Positions 30,901 through 42,339 of a DNA stretch of 64,000 bases are shown one piece after another. A program made the translations under genes and the position numbers. Numbering within the stretch: the stretch's first letter is position 1; the number at the start of each line of letters is the position of its first letter. Source of the stretch: Nautilus pompilius (Eukaryota > Mollusca > Cephalopoda > Nautilida > Nautilidae); assembly GCA_018389105.1 (NCBI GenBank), contig JACATO010000654.1, positions 434,001-498,000 on the forward strand, in the 5' to 3' direction. The notes below the pieces were generated by a model. That model was not told the origin of the DNA. It ran no database searches and worked only from the letters and a program-made list of their open reading frames with translations.

Positions 30901-32284
30901 ATTGAAATGCCCCCACCAGTCCTTTAATAAAGTGAAAAAAGGTCTGGTCATGATATAATGATTGTAACAGGTACTACTAATTTACCTTGACCATCTACTC
31001 TCAACAAACTGTAGCTAAGGTGAGGATGTCTACCTGAGGACTTATGTTGTTGAGCAGGAAAAGTGTTGTTATGAACTGTCTAACTGTTCATTCTTAGATG
31101 TGGAAGTAAACCAATACGACCAGGTAGCTGGTGATGATGATCGAGAAGAAATCATCCCAGGAAAGGTACATCACAGCAAGCCGGTTCCTAGCCGGAATCA
31201 AGCTCCCATAAAAGATAATTAATTGAGACTGTATCTTGCTATTATATAAAACAAAAATTATCTTGATCTTTACCAGTTGAGTCAATCTTTGAACCGTCTC
31301 CACTGATCCAGGGATTGCATCTGAACCTCTCCACAAAACACCTGTCAAAATAGATTTCATTGTGAAACAAAGGTATGTAAATGTTCTCAATCACCGTACA
31401 TTCTGCCGCTTCTCAAATTACTATTCATGGTTTTTTTTTTTTTTTACATTCCAAGCCAATGAAAGCATCCAACGCTATTTGGGAACAGCAGATAAGAGAT
31501 TACTATATGATTACCTATAGACAGTAAAAACGCCAATAAATAGAAATCTATGTTTACTGTGGAATATACTACTCCAAGAAACAGGACGACCTCTGCTTGA
31601 TTTAAAGGCCATCTTATAAACCAACACAATTTCTGACTTCATTTATTCATTTCTTGAAAATCATTTAAAAAAAAATAATAATAATAATAAAAAATGTGCT
31701 GAAAAGTATTAGATTTCTTATTCGTTACAACCGAGGTCGGCATTTCCGGGTTGGCTGAGTAGGGAGGGAGCTCGGGCGTCATTCTATGTCCATACCAATA
31801 AAATCTGTTCTATAAGATAGGGCTTTAAAATATGGGGAAAAATCCGATTTCAAAGAAGAATAGTGGGGGGTTCAAGGAATTTTGAGAAAACCCTTGTAAG
31901 CACCTTTATGGAGACAATGAAGTTTGAAAATAAGTGGGTAGGTGGGGTGCTGAGGCTCTGGCTCACCCATGGCGGGAGAGGTCACCTCCAGACAGACAAT
32001 GTCACGGGCACTCGGCAAATCCCCTCCACCTCGGGCAAGTCATCGCCGCTTGGAAGGTGATCAACCCTAAAGACTACGACTAAGGTGAGAACAACAACGC
32101 ATCCTACGGCGAATTCCCGAAAGATCCCCACGGCGGCGACCTCGGGCGCGGACCCTAACGGCGAGACACACACGTGGAACGTTCGGGATTCCGAGTACTT
32201 ACCATCACAATCCAGGAGAAAGGTGTCCACCTCCGACAGCAGGTCGTCCGCCGATTCTCGGTCGATCTTCCGACAGCTCTCCAT
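24987..32284 (-). CDS. PGP: Glycerol-3-phosphate / 2-phosphoglycolate phosphatase-like HAD hydrolase (PGP/PDXP family), complete, 8 exons
   Basis: The exons on the minus strand are 32203-32284 (ATG at 32284), 31274-31341, 30308-30400, 29985-30122, 28845-28901, 27441-27588, 25976-26117 and 24987-25155 (TAA). All junctions are GT-AG and the phases agree, giving 298 residues against about 321 in human PGP. HAD motif I is DCDG (Asp25 nucleophile, Asp27 acid/base) followed by VLWRG. Motif II is VTNNSS (Thr58). The C2-type cap spans roughly 90-195. Motif III is MGKP (Lys217) and motif IV GDRLNTD (Asp242, Asp247). Human PGP has Asp where Asn245 stands; this site varies in the family. These cytosolic Mg-dependent enzymes hydrolyse glycerol-3-phosphate and 2-phosphoglycolate (PGP) or pyridoxal phosphate (PDXP). 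Sequence favours PGP (SGISTEQDLRQ near the C-terminus) but does not settle the substrate. The catalytic set is intact. Confidence 0.93.
29521..29652. mobile_element. 132-bp MITE, copy 2 of the AGCACC family
   Basis: The left end CAGCACCTGTATTTCCTAAT is matched by the complement of the right end, CAGCACCAGTAATTTCTAAT, and the pairing continues inwards. TA flanks both ends, so it may have been mobilised by a Tc1/mariner-type transposase. It lies in the phosphatase intron between exons 4 and 5. The core GGGCTATAATTGATGTCATA is shared with the copy at 24085-24285. Confidence 0.65.
31075..31245 (-). mobile_element. SINE-like copy, pair of 48720-48912
   Basis: On the minus strand it reads TACCTTTCCTGGGATGATTT, a GATCATCATCACCAGCTAC block and TTACTTCCACATCTAAGAA. 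The same series is found on the plus strand at 48800-48905. The CATCTAA block recurs in the other SINE copies of the window. It lies in phosphatase intron 2. Confidence 0.5.
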
Positions 32285-32900
32285 CCTTCCAGACACCTGC
32301 GGGGAGATGGAGGTATTCGGCCTACTTATTAAGGTACAGGTCAATAACGGGGGATCGGTCCCCCAGGGTAACAACCGCGAACGTCGCGATGGCAACAAGC
32401 TGATGAGATGGACGGGCACTCACCTCAGCCGGATCTGATTATAACCTATTTCCAGCCTAATTCTAAGAACCTGAGTTCTACGAAAGAAAAACAACAACAA
32501 CAACAGAGAGAAGTAGGAGAGGGAAGACCAGGAATCAACTGAGAGCTGCTTTCGGATTCATCCTTCAACCAGAAGCTCACAGAGTCATCAGGGATGGTCG
32601 GAGGCCTTAACGTCTCAGACCTGGCTACGATCGGCCCAGCCGGGTCATCATCATCAGTAACCAGCAACGACCTCCTGCTCCTGCTCCTCCTCCCTCCTCG
32701 TTGGAAGAATCCGGATAATTTTTCTAACAGGATGCGGATGGGAGCACGTGAGCCACCACTTCCGGAGCCATGACATCAGGTCGGTAAATAAAGCGCTGTA
32801 TCTTTAAACACGCGGGAAGGGCTAAAGAACCCGGATATCAGACGGCGGAAACTGGAACCGGAACAGTCTAGAAATATTAGAATATATCGATTTATTTTAG
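32285..32900 (-). promoter_or_regulatory. CpG-rich promoter region of the phosphatase gene
   Basis: The stretch upstream of the ATG at 32284, together with exon 1 itself, is rich in CpG compared with the flanking AT-rich DNA. It contains a CACGTG E-box near 32745 and no clear TATA box, as expected of a housekeeping promoter. The transcription start cannot be placed. Confidence 0.5.
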
Positions 32901-33356
32901 TAACCAGCGTCTGCTCGCCTCCCTTAACCCTTTCTATACCAACAGGGGAGCATAGTCACCCCGCAACCCTCAAAATCTGTATTACTAGGCATAAATTGAG
33001 GAATAGGGGCTGCGTCAAGCGCAACTCTCCTTGCCGATATAACCCTCTCTAACCCCAAATCCATATATCTCTTCATCCCTCCTGTTTTACATCACCAGTC
33101 TGCTGATTACATGCCCAGACAGTTCAACACAACACTTAGACTGGGACCAGGTGGAGTAAGGGAGGTAACACCTGACCTGATATGTACAGGATAAAAACAA
33201 TATTAGTGCCAAATCTTTTTCTTCATCTTCTATGTGCAGGAAGATCAGGCATATTGACAGTAGTGACATTTTAGTTAAACACATACACTCAATCACTTAA
33301 CAAATGCAATAATTATGACAGGTAAATTGCTTTCTACACAAAACAGATGAAGTTAC

Positions 33357-33488
33357 CTGTATGCAGTCCCACCTGATGTTAACAGCATCTAACACAAGTC
33401 CAAGATGATTTGAGAAGGACACTTCTCCATTATTGGAGTTTCGTGCAGCTGAACCTTTGTAACAGAGAACGCCAAATAGATCTGGCCC
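33357..33488 (-). other. Unassigned exon-like open block (44 codons), arm A
   Basis: Flanked by an acceptor TATCTAG and a donor CAG|GTAACT on the minus strand, the 132 bases stay open in one frame. They encode a peptide containing VLCYKGSAARNSNNGEVSFS and, near the end, VNIRWDCIQ. The twin at 47956-48086 encodes a nearly identical peptide with several replacements and keeps the frame. I do not recognise the protein. It lies 1.1 kb upstream of the phosphatase start and in the same orientation, with no obvious partner exon nearby. It may be a relic exon of a duplicated gene. Confidence 0.4.
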
Positions 33489-34718
33489 CTAGATAAGTGG
33501 CACCAAGTGTCAAGGGGTCACAACTGGAGCGAGTTGATGTGTCATGGATATTCTACCAATTAGCACACATCATTAGCTATTACTACATCATGGCCAACAT
33601 AACTAAGAGCTTCTTTTTAAAGTGTTTGAGGATACTTGCAGCTTTCCTGATGATGATGGCCACGGTACATCTTCCTCATACAAAGTTTGTAACAGAATTT
33701 CATAATGGCATTATTTACCCTTTTCCATTATTTTTGGGTAATAATAACTGCTGCAAAATTGTTTGTTTTTTGTAACTTTGCTGAAATAGGATTTAAAATA
33801 AATTAATGTTTTTTACGATGAAAAAACAAAAGCCTGATAATTATGACAATAAATTCAAAAGTAGAATAAATAATTAATGAATTAATAAATGTTACAACAG
33901 AACATAAGTGTACTGATTATGGAAACTTCTACTATGAAATATAGTCACTGGGGATCGTCAAGGGAAGCCTAGCAAAAATAGTGTCACGATAATTGTAATT
34001 TTTCCTAAGCAAGAATTTATTTCAATAATTCTACCAGTGTATGAAATCTACATTTTGTGTGCCATCATCAGATAGCTATTTTTTAAAAATCCAAGAAAGC
34101 TGCTGAGGAGAGTTATGGATTACAATACGAAAGGATCCAGACGCAGTCACACAAGATGTAGTCCTGTATTTAATATTAATTTTCAAGCTGTTATCTCCAA
34201 ACATCGGCAGACACGGATACTTTCTAACAAACTTGCCAACCATTTTCATTAGAGATCAGCATTGTCCATGTAGGTTTCATATCGTGAGGCCTTTCTACCA
34301 AGCAAATCATGGGTTTAGGAAACCAGACCATTCAAATCATCAAACATCCTTAAACTAATTATTATTATTAGTAGTAATCAAGAAAACGTTTTTATGTAGT
34401 AAAGAGTTGTGTCCCTTTTTTCGTGAATATTTTTATTCGAAAATTAGACTAGCAGCCTATAAATTAAATTTTTCTTTTTTTTTTGTTGACAGATTTAAGA
34501 GAACAAATATCTGATTCGCTGCCCTACGAACAACTCGAAACATTTTGGTTTTTCTTTGACAATATGAAATTAATTGAGACAATTATAAGAGATCAATTTT
34601 TTGATTGTCTCAAGTCAATATAAACAGGTAAAAAATAATAAGTACAGATTTCTGTTTTCCTCGGTCTCCCTGAAGCTGAGATGTCTTTCTGTTTCCTTAT
34701 AAGGTGAAAACTATATTA

Positions 34719-35265
34719 TCTATGGGAACATATCAAACCTGAACACCTTGTATAAGTCCTGATAACTTCCAACGACCAACAGTAACCACAGTATTATACT
34801 ACTGTATCTTGATGGTAAACCCTGTTCACACCTTTGATGTCTACAGACATCACACAGTTGCGAGCATAAGTGATGGAGAGAGGGGTGAGGGCTCTTGATC
34901 AGTGCGCAAGGTGACAATTGGACAAGAGTTCCTTGCAGAATCTCTGGCAGATGTACTGGAAATCACTAATAGAACTTTTTATTTTTGATGTGGAAGGAAA
35001 ATGTAGAATCTGGAAGAAACTCATGGTCAGCTGATGAAAGAACAGTGCTAAGGATTGAGCTACTTACAACCATAATTTGACCCTCAGGCCTTCAGTCTAC
35101 CATTGGACCGCTGCTCTGCCCACTACAATATCTATGGGCACATCTTAAACAGAAAAACATTGTATAAGCTGTGATGTTTCAACGCCATATTGTAACACAA
35201 TACTATCTTATCTATGGAAACCTCTCACACTTGGGAATATTGTATATGCTGTGATAGCTTCCTGT
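34719..35265. repeat. Three diverged ~50-80 bp repeats interrupted by a SINE
   Basis: Units starting with TCTATGG at 34719, 35131 and 35211 share TTGTATAAG/TTGTATATGC and GTGATAGCTTCC-type blocks; the last two are exactly 80 bp apart. A SINE-like copy (34970-35125, minus strand) separates the first unit from the others. Confidence 0.5.
34970..35125 (-). mobile_element. tRNA-derived SINE-like copy
   Basis: The minus-strand head reads GTGGGCAGAGCAGCGGTCCA, then AATGGTAGACTGAAGGCCTG and GAGGGTCAAATTATGG (a decayed B box). The body has GAGTTTCTTCCAGATTC and CTTCCACATCAAAA, matching the TTTCTTCTC and CATCTAAAA blocks of the other copies. Confidence 0.5.
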
Positions 35266-36264
35266 CTGATGTAGGAAAATAAACTACACTGTGCTGCTAT
35301 AACAACTGAAATATAAATTAATACTGTAGTGAAAATATACCTGCGAAAAGGATAATTGAATGTAATATTAGATCAGTGATGTGTATTTGACCACACCTGT
35401 AATATGCTAGGTTCCAAGCAAATGGCAAGAATAGGACATCAGTGTTAAATGTCAGCAGGAAATTATCTTATAATTTTGATATTTAAAGCTGACCACCCTT
35501 TAAAAAAAGAAGCTTGTCCTTTTGTGCAACTTCTGTAGAGGAGGAATCACGTGTTCTAAAAGTGTCAACATAATGCACTCAGGATTTTAGATTTGATAAA
35601 CCCGATAAACTTTCAATTCTATTTATCAACATCAAAGATTCAATGTAAAGAAAATAGGGATTTTGGCTTAGGTAGAACCATCCATACACTTTTATATAGA
35701 GGATAAAAAGAAAACTGATGTAGAAAGGATAGTGTGCGTGTTGTTACCTTTGGATGTTAATATCCAGTTGTTTTTTTCTGTTTCTTACATTTCCTCAAAA
35801 AGAAACACATCTACAGACACCAATTCCTGACTTTCTATGGGCTTTATGAATAAAAGACACTGGACGATGAAGAGAATCCTCCAGGCTACATGCTGCACTA
35901 TCATTCACCACGCCTGGGGTATCAAGCTCATGTCTGCTGTTGTTAAGCCGAAAAACAGCCCCTGAACTGGCTGTTACCATTTTCAACATGAAGAAAGAAG
36001 TCAGTGTAACCCATTCACATCCAGCCTGCATCTTTACTAATTGGAGTTGCAGAACATTCTGATGTCAATCATTTCTGTCAGCTGGCTCTTCATCTTCCTT
36101 TTACATCAGAAGATTGGGGTATTTTGTTTGTTTGTGTGTTTGTTTTTTTTTTTTATTGTAATAGGGTCACGCATTTCCCCCTATTTTCGTTTGTTACTTG
36201 AAACAATTATCTCCCTTTCCTCGATACGTACGACGCCCCCCCCTCCCTCGTCAGCTCAGGTGAT

Positions 36265-36930
36265 GTAACTAACCGAAGCTTCAGTCCCACGAGGCCACAG
36301 TGACAGGTAAAATTAGATAGCAGAGCAAATACACTTCCCTCCCGAGCGGTGATCCGGAGGACCGGTCCTCAGGGGATCTGCAGCAGTCAGTCGGAGAGAC
36401 TTCGGAAACTACTGGCGCCCCCTGCTCCTATTGGCTGCATACAGAAGTCGTTATCAATGTTTTTCATTAAGTTACCCAATTTTTCATTTATTTCACAATT
36501 TATATGAACTATTTTTACGGTTAATCAATTTTGTATCCTTCCTTATAGACTGGCCTATGTAGGGGCCCCCTAGACCCATCCCTTATAGACCGGCCTGGGT
36601 AGGGGCCCCCTAGACCCATCCCTTATAGACCGGCCTATGTAGGGGCCCCCTAGGCCCATCCCTGGTTGCGTTAGTGATTCCAGTGGGAGTCGGTTTGTAC
36701 AAATATTTTTATTATAATATTTCCATGGCTTATAATTTATTTCAAATACATTATTTACAATATATCTATCTTTGTGAACGATCACCAAACTGTAAATGAG
36801 ATCGATAAGTTAATTAACGAAACCCACAAATTCTACGTACGGTGTTGTGGTTCATTGATACTCCTTTCAAATAAGGTCACCGGTGACATTAAATATGGCG
36901 GAGACAAACCTGACGTACAGTTATCAGATA
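36265..36930. repeat. Inverted duplicate of 59470-60060
   Basis: Reverse-complementing 59470-60060 reproduces this segment with moderate divergence. Shared blocks include AAGCTTCAGTCCCACGAGGC, GGATCTGCAGCAGTCAGTC, ACAAATATTTTTATT, CGATCACCAAACTGTAAA and AAGGTCACCGGTGACATT. The part at 36270-36345 (minus strand) corresponds to the 5' half of the exon-like block at 59914-60165, encoding NFTCHCGLVGLKL here and NFTCHSGLVGLKL there. Confidence 0.8.
36541..36660. repeat. Three perfect-register tandem copies of a 40-bp unit
   Basis: The 40-bp unit starts CCTTATAGAC, contains GTAGGGGCCCCCTAG and is repeated three times with only a few substitutions. The related site in the inverted partner near 59710 has just one GAGGGCCCCTT, so the tripling is local to this copy. 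Confidence 0.9.
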
Positions 36931-37094
36931 ATATGAAGCCATTAACTAAACATCATTCGAGTTAATACAGAAACGGGAATTAATTACGATGTATTCAACC
37001 CCCCCAACCTGTCTCCACCAAGGTTGATGGCAGTTTTAATCGACTAAGCGATTTTTGTATTTCTATAGATTCAGAAGTTCAATAAACAGAATAA

Positions 37095-38345
37095 GGAATG
37101 CCCTCTCTCCCTCTACCTCTCTGTCTTCTTTCCACATTTCGTCTGTCTCCTTTTCTCTACCTCTGTAGCTTTCTCATTCTTTCGCCTCTTCACACTCCTT
37201 GTTCTTGACTCCCTGTCCGCATCCCAATTACTAACCCTCTCTTCTCTGTATTTCGCTTCCTGATAATCGTTTCCCCTTGACAGCCTTCCTGTTTCTTCTT
37301 TACTATCCTCCTCCCATCCGCTGTGTATCGCTGTCTGTATCCACTCCCTCTCCATCTTCTGTCACCTCCTGCATGTCCCTCTCTCCCTACCCTCTCTCTC
37401 TTGCTCTCCGTTCTCTCTCTCTTAGCTCTTCCCTCCGTTTGATTTTCTGTATCTGACTTCTTGTCTCTCCTTGTCTATCTCTTACCCCTCTTTGATTCTC
37501 CCTGTCTGTCTCTCCCGTTCCCTTTCTCTTTTCCAATCTTTCTCATTCCCCCTTTTTTCGTGTCACCGGTGTCTCTATTTGTTTCACTGTCTGTGCCTTA
37601 CGCTCCATGTATATCTTTCCCACTCTCTCTGTCAGCCTTCTTCTGGATCTCTCTGTCCTCCACTACCCTCTGTCTCACACTCTCTTCTCCATTTCTGTCA
37701 CTTTCTTTGTCTATTTCTCTACCTCTTCATCTTTCTACCGCCATATCTGTCTGTGTCTACTTCATTCTCTTCTCTCTCTGGTCTCTCTCTCTCTCTCTCA
37801 TTTCGCTGCACATCTCCATCTACCTCCTTCTGTCTGTTTTTTTCCTCGATTATTTTCTCTGTCTTTCTTCTTTCTCCTTTTTGTTACTATTCTTTATCTG
37901 CCTCTTCCCCGCTGTTTCTCCTACTTCACGAAAATTTTCCCTCCTTTGTTTCTGTGCCTCATCTTTATTTCTCTGTTTCTCTTCGGTTTTTACCTATTTA
38001 CCCCCCTCCCTGGCCTCTATCTTTCCGTCTGATACCTTGTCTACTTCCCTTTCTCCTTGCCTCCCTATTCCCCTCTTTTTCTTCCCTCAGTGGTCCTTGT
38101 TTGTTTGTCTTCCTGTCTCCACCATCTCACCCCCCCTTTTTAGTTTTTTTTTTCTCTCTGTCTCCCAGTCTGTCTCTCTGTCCCACCCTCTTTCTGACCC
38201 TGTTTGTTTCTGTCTTTCTCCCTATCCCTCCACCCTCCCTTTTCTCTTACTCGCTCCATGTTTGTCTGTATGTCTCTCCCTCTGTCCCTTTCACCCTCCC
38301 TCTCTGCCATTCTCTCTTTTCTTTCGCTCGCTTGTCTCCACCTGT
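37095..38345. repeat. 1.25 kb pyrimidine-rich (C/T) tract
   Basis: The plus strand is overwhelmingly C and T, without strict periodicity (TCTCTGTCTC, CCCTTTTCTC and similar). Long open frames on the plus strand (up to 320 codons from 37461), made almost only of Ser, Leu, Phe and Pro, result from this composition and are not a gene. Confidence 0.85.
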
Positions 38346-38603
38346 CTGCAGATGCGTCATCACCGGAATACTGCCAACATCGTTTTATTTACTGCTGTGA
38401 CAAACAAGGAACGAATAATCTGAAGGACTTTTTACCGTAAAATGTATTTTACCCTCTGCTACAGTTTCTGGCACTTCTAAGTACCGTGTCTACTGATTTC
38501 AGTCAGCAGTCAGCAACACTGGTCTGTTTGTCTGTCTGCAGTCTGTCACACTTCAAGTGATGATAATCTGTTTTTCTCCCTTAATAAACTCTCCAATTTC
38601 TCC

Positions 38604-38670
38604 CTATTTTTGCCAAAGTAAAACGCTGAAAAAAACAAACAATATTACGGCTACAATACCAGTAGTTGTA
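38604..38670 (-). other. Possible terminal exon with a membrane segment
   Basis: After a minus-strand acceptor GTGTTTCAG, the frame reads a hydrophobic run (TTTGIVAVILFVFFSVLLW) and then a stop. That is the layout of a last exon of a single-pass membrane protein. Upstream codons are open as well (to 38897) but unrecognised. The isolated hydrophobic run could be chance in AT-rich DNA. Confidence 0.25.
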
Positions 38671-39364
38671 CTGAAACACAAACCATTCGACTTATTCAAA
38701 TACACTGCTGTCCATAATTGTGGGTGACCAGTTAAATATCCATATTTTATATTTGGTCGATTTATTGGCGACTTCGAGTCAGTAGACTCCCTGACAAAAG
38801 CTGGGGTTACGATAGGTTTGTATCGGACCTTTGAGGACCCGACTCTGTTCGTTGGACGGGAAACACAAGGTATTTCATCGGTTTGTCCAGAGTTCACATC
38901 GCCGGTTTATATGCACACATCAGGTGAATGACGTCGTGTGAAAGTCGTTTTTTTTAAAAAATCTGTATCTGACTGCGGAAAACTCCTTCTGGCGGAGGAT
39001 CGGCCGTGAATTGTGACGTCATTTCCTGGAAAAGGTTTCGACATAAGGGAATAAAAACACTGGGAATGTGGTGAGGCATCAGAAGTATTGAAAAGATAGA
39101 CATCCGAGTGTGGTCATGGATACAGAATCACGCAGAATTCGTGATCTGAAGATAGGTTTTGCTATTGTTAGTGTGACACAAACCGTTTGGCCCCTGCTGT
39201 ATTCCGGGATCAGCAGTACCCAGAACCCTTCTTTGTTTGCTCGATCTTTGCGTGCCAACATATTCTTCAGCAATGCTCCTGTAGACAACTGGTGGTGAAA
39301 TGGTTAAATACACAATATCTCCTTTATATCATGAATATCTAATGTATAAGATACGCGCTGAATA

Positions 39365-41874
39365 TTAAATCTCTCTCTCTCCTCCATCTCACTCTGTGTA
39401 ATAACGTCATCTCTCTCTCCATCTCTCTCTCTGTAATAACGTCATCTCTCTCTCCATCTCTCTGTAATAACGTCATCTCTCTCTCTCTCTCCACCCTCTC
39501 TGTAATAACGTCATCTCTCTCTCCATCTCTCTACCCTCTCTTAATAACGTCATCTCTTTCTCCATCTCTCTACCCTCTCTGTAATAACGTCATCTCTCTC
39601 TCTCCATCTCTCTCACTGTAATAACATCATCTCTCTCTCTCCATCTCCATCTCTCTCTCTGTAATAACGTCATCTCTCTCTCTCTCTCTCCATCTCTCTC
39701 TCTGTAATAACGTCATCTCTCTCTCATCTCTCTCTACCCTCTCTGTAATAACGTCATCTCTCTCTCTCTCCCATCTCTCTCTCTGTAATAACGTCATCTC
39801 TCTCTCTCATCTCTCCATCTCTCTGTAATAACGTCATCTCTCTCTCTCTCTCCATCTCTCTCTCTGTAATAACGTCATCTCTCTCTCTCTCCCATCTCTC
39901 TCTCGTGAATAACGTCATCTCTCTCTCCATCTCTCTACCCTCTCTGTAATAACGTCATCTCTCTCTCCATCTCTCTACCCTCTCTGTAATAACGTCATCT
40001 CTCTCTTCATCTCTCCATCTCTCTGTAATAACGTCATCTCTCTCTTCATCTCTCCATCTCTCTGTAATAACGTCATCTCTCTCTCTCTCCATCTCTCTCT
40101 CTGTAATAACGTCATCTCTCTCTCCATCTCTCTACCCTCTCTGTAATAACGTCATCTCTCTCTCCATCTCTCCATCTCTCTGTAATAACGTCATCTCTCT
40201 CTCCATCTCTCCATCTCTCTGTAATAACGTCATCTCTCTCTCCATCTCTCCATCTCTCTGTAATAACGTCATCTCTCTCTCCATCTCTCCATCTCTCTGT
40301 AATAACGTCATCTCTCTCTCCATCTCTCCATCTCTCTGTAATAACGTCATTTCTCTCTCCATCTCTCCATCTCTGTAATAACGTCATCTCTCTCTCCATC
40401 TCTCCATCTCTCTGTAATAACGTCATCTCTCTCTTTCTCTCCACCCCCTCTGTAATAACGTCATCTCTCTCTCCATCTCTCTGTAATAACGTCATCTTTC
40501 TCTCCATCTCTCTGTAATAACGTCATCTTTCTCTCCATCTCTCTGTAATAACGTCATCTTTCTCTCCATCTCTCTGTAATAACGTCATATTTCTCTCCAT
40601 CTCTCTGTAATAACGTCATCTTTCTCTCCTCTCTCTCTGTAATAACGTCATCTCTCTCTCCATCTCTCTGTAATAACGTCATCTCTCTCCCATCTCTCTG
40701 TAATAACGTCATCTCTCTCTCCATCTCTCTGTAATAACGTCATCTCTCTCTCCATCGCTCTCTCTGTAATAACGTCAATCTCTCTCCCTGTAATAACGTG
40801 ATCTCTCTCTCTCTCATCTCTCTCTCTGTAATAACGTCATCTCTCTCTCCATCTCTCTCTCTGTAATAACGTCATCTCTCTCTCCATCTCTCTCTCTGTA
40901 ATAACGTCATCTCTCTCTCTCCATCTCTCGGTAATAACGTCATCTCTCTCTCTCTCCATCTCTCTCTATGTAATAACGTCATCTCTCCTCTCGCTCCTCT
41001 CCATCTCTCTCTCTGTAATAACGTCATCTCTCTCTCTCTCTCTCTCTAATAACGTCATCTCTCTCTCTCTCCATCTCTCTCTCTAATAACGTCATCACTC
41101 TCCATCTCTCTCTCTGTAATAACGTCATCTCTCTCCATCTCTCTCTCTGTAATAACGTCATCTCTCTCCATCTCTCTCTCTGTAATAAGTCATCTCTCTC
41201 CATCTCTCTCTCTGTAATAACGTCATCTCCTCTCTCTCTCTCTCTCCATCTCTCTCTCTGTAATAACGTCATCTCTCTCTCTCTCTCTCTCCATCTCTCT
41301 CTCTGTAATAACGTCATCTCTCCTCTCTCTCTCCATCTCTCGCTCTGTAATAACGTCATCTCTCTCTCCATCTCTCTACCCTCTCTGTAATAACGTCATC
41401 TCTCTCTCCATCTCTCTACCCTCTCTGTAATAACGTCATCTCTCTCTCTTCATCTCTCTGTAATAACGTCATCTCTCTCTCTCTTCCATCTCTCTCTATG
41501 TAATAACGTCATCTCTCTCTCTCTCTCCATCTCTCTCTCTGTAATAACGTCATCTCTCTCTCTCTCTCTGTAATAAAGTCACTCTCTCTCTCTCTCCATC
41601 TCTCTCTCTGTAATAACGTCATTCTCCTCCATCTCTCTCTCTGTAATAACGTCATCTCTCTCCTCTCTCTCTCTGTAATAACGTCATCTCTCTCCATCTC
41701 TCTCTCTGTAATAACGTCATCTCCTCTCCATCTCTCTCTCTCTCTGTAATAACGTCATCTTCTCTCTCCTCTCTCTCTGTAATAACGTCATCTCCTCTCT
41801 CTCTCTCTGTAATAACGTCATCTCTTCTCTCTCTCTCGCTCTCTCGCATCTCTCTCTTCTCTGTAATAACGTCA

Positions 41875-41925
<51 letters not shown>

Positions 41926-42296
41926 ATAAACGTCATCTCTCTCTCTCTCTCTGTAATAACGTCATCTCTCTCTCCTCCTCCATCCATCTCTCTCTCTGTA
42001 ATAAAAACGTCATCTCTCTCCATCTCTCTCTCTGTAATAACGTCATCTCTCTCTCCATCTCTCTCTCTGTAATAACGTCATCTCTCTCCATCTCTCTCTC
42101 TGTAATAACGTCATCTCTCTCCATCTCTCTCTCTGTAATAACGTCATCTCTCTCCATCTCTCTCTCTGTAATAACGTCATCTCTCTCTCTCTCTCTCTGT
42201 AATAACGTCATCTCTCTCTCTCTCCTCTCCATCTCTCTCTCTGTAATAACGTCATCTCTCTCTCTCTCTCTCCATCTCTCTCTCTGTAATAACGTC

Positions 42297-42339
<43 letters not shown>

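Larger units (their letters stand above)
30950..34290. repeat. Arm A of an inverted segmental duplication, spanning the phosphatase 5' end
   Basis: Reverse-complemented, 32935-34290 aligns with 47225-48525; 32935-33500 matches almost base for base. The part 30950-31245 aligns with about 48720-49000. Between these two blocks, arm A has 1.7 kb holding the phosphatase promoter and exons 1-2 (31250-32930), whereas arm B has only about 200 unrelated bases. Part of the 31075-31245 match may be a SINE present in both arms. Confidence 0.8.

Noticed and set aside
37461-38423. 320-codon plus-strand open frame
   Set aside because: The product is almost only Ser, Leu, Phe and Pro, neighbouring frames are equally open, and the DNA is a pyrimidine tract; composition explains it.
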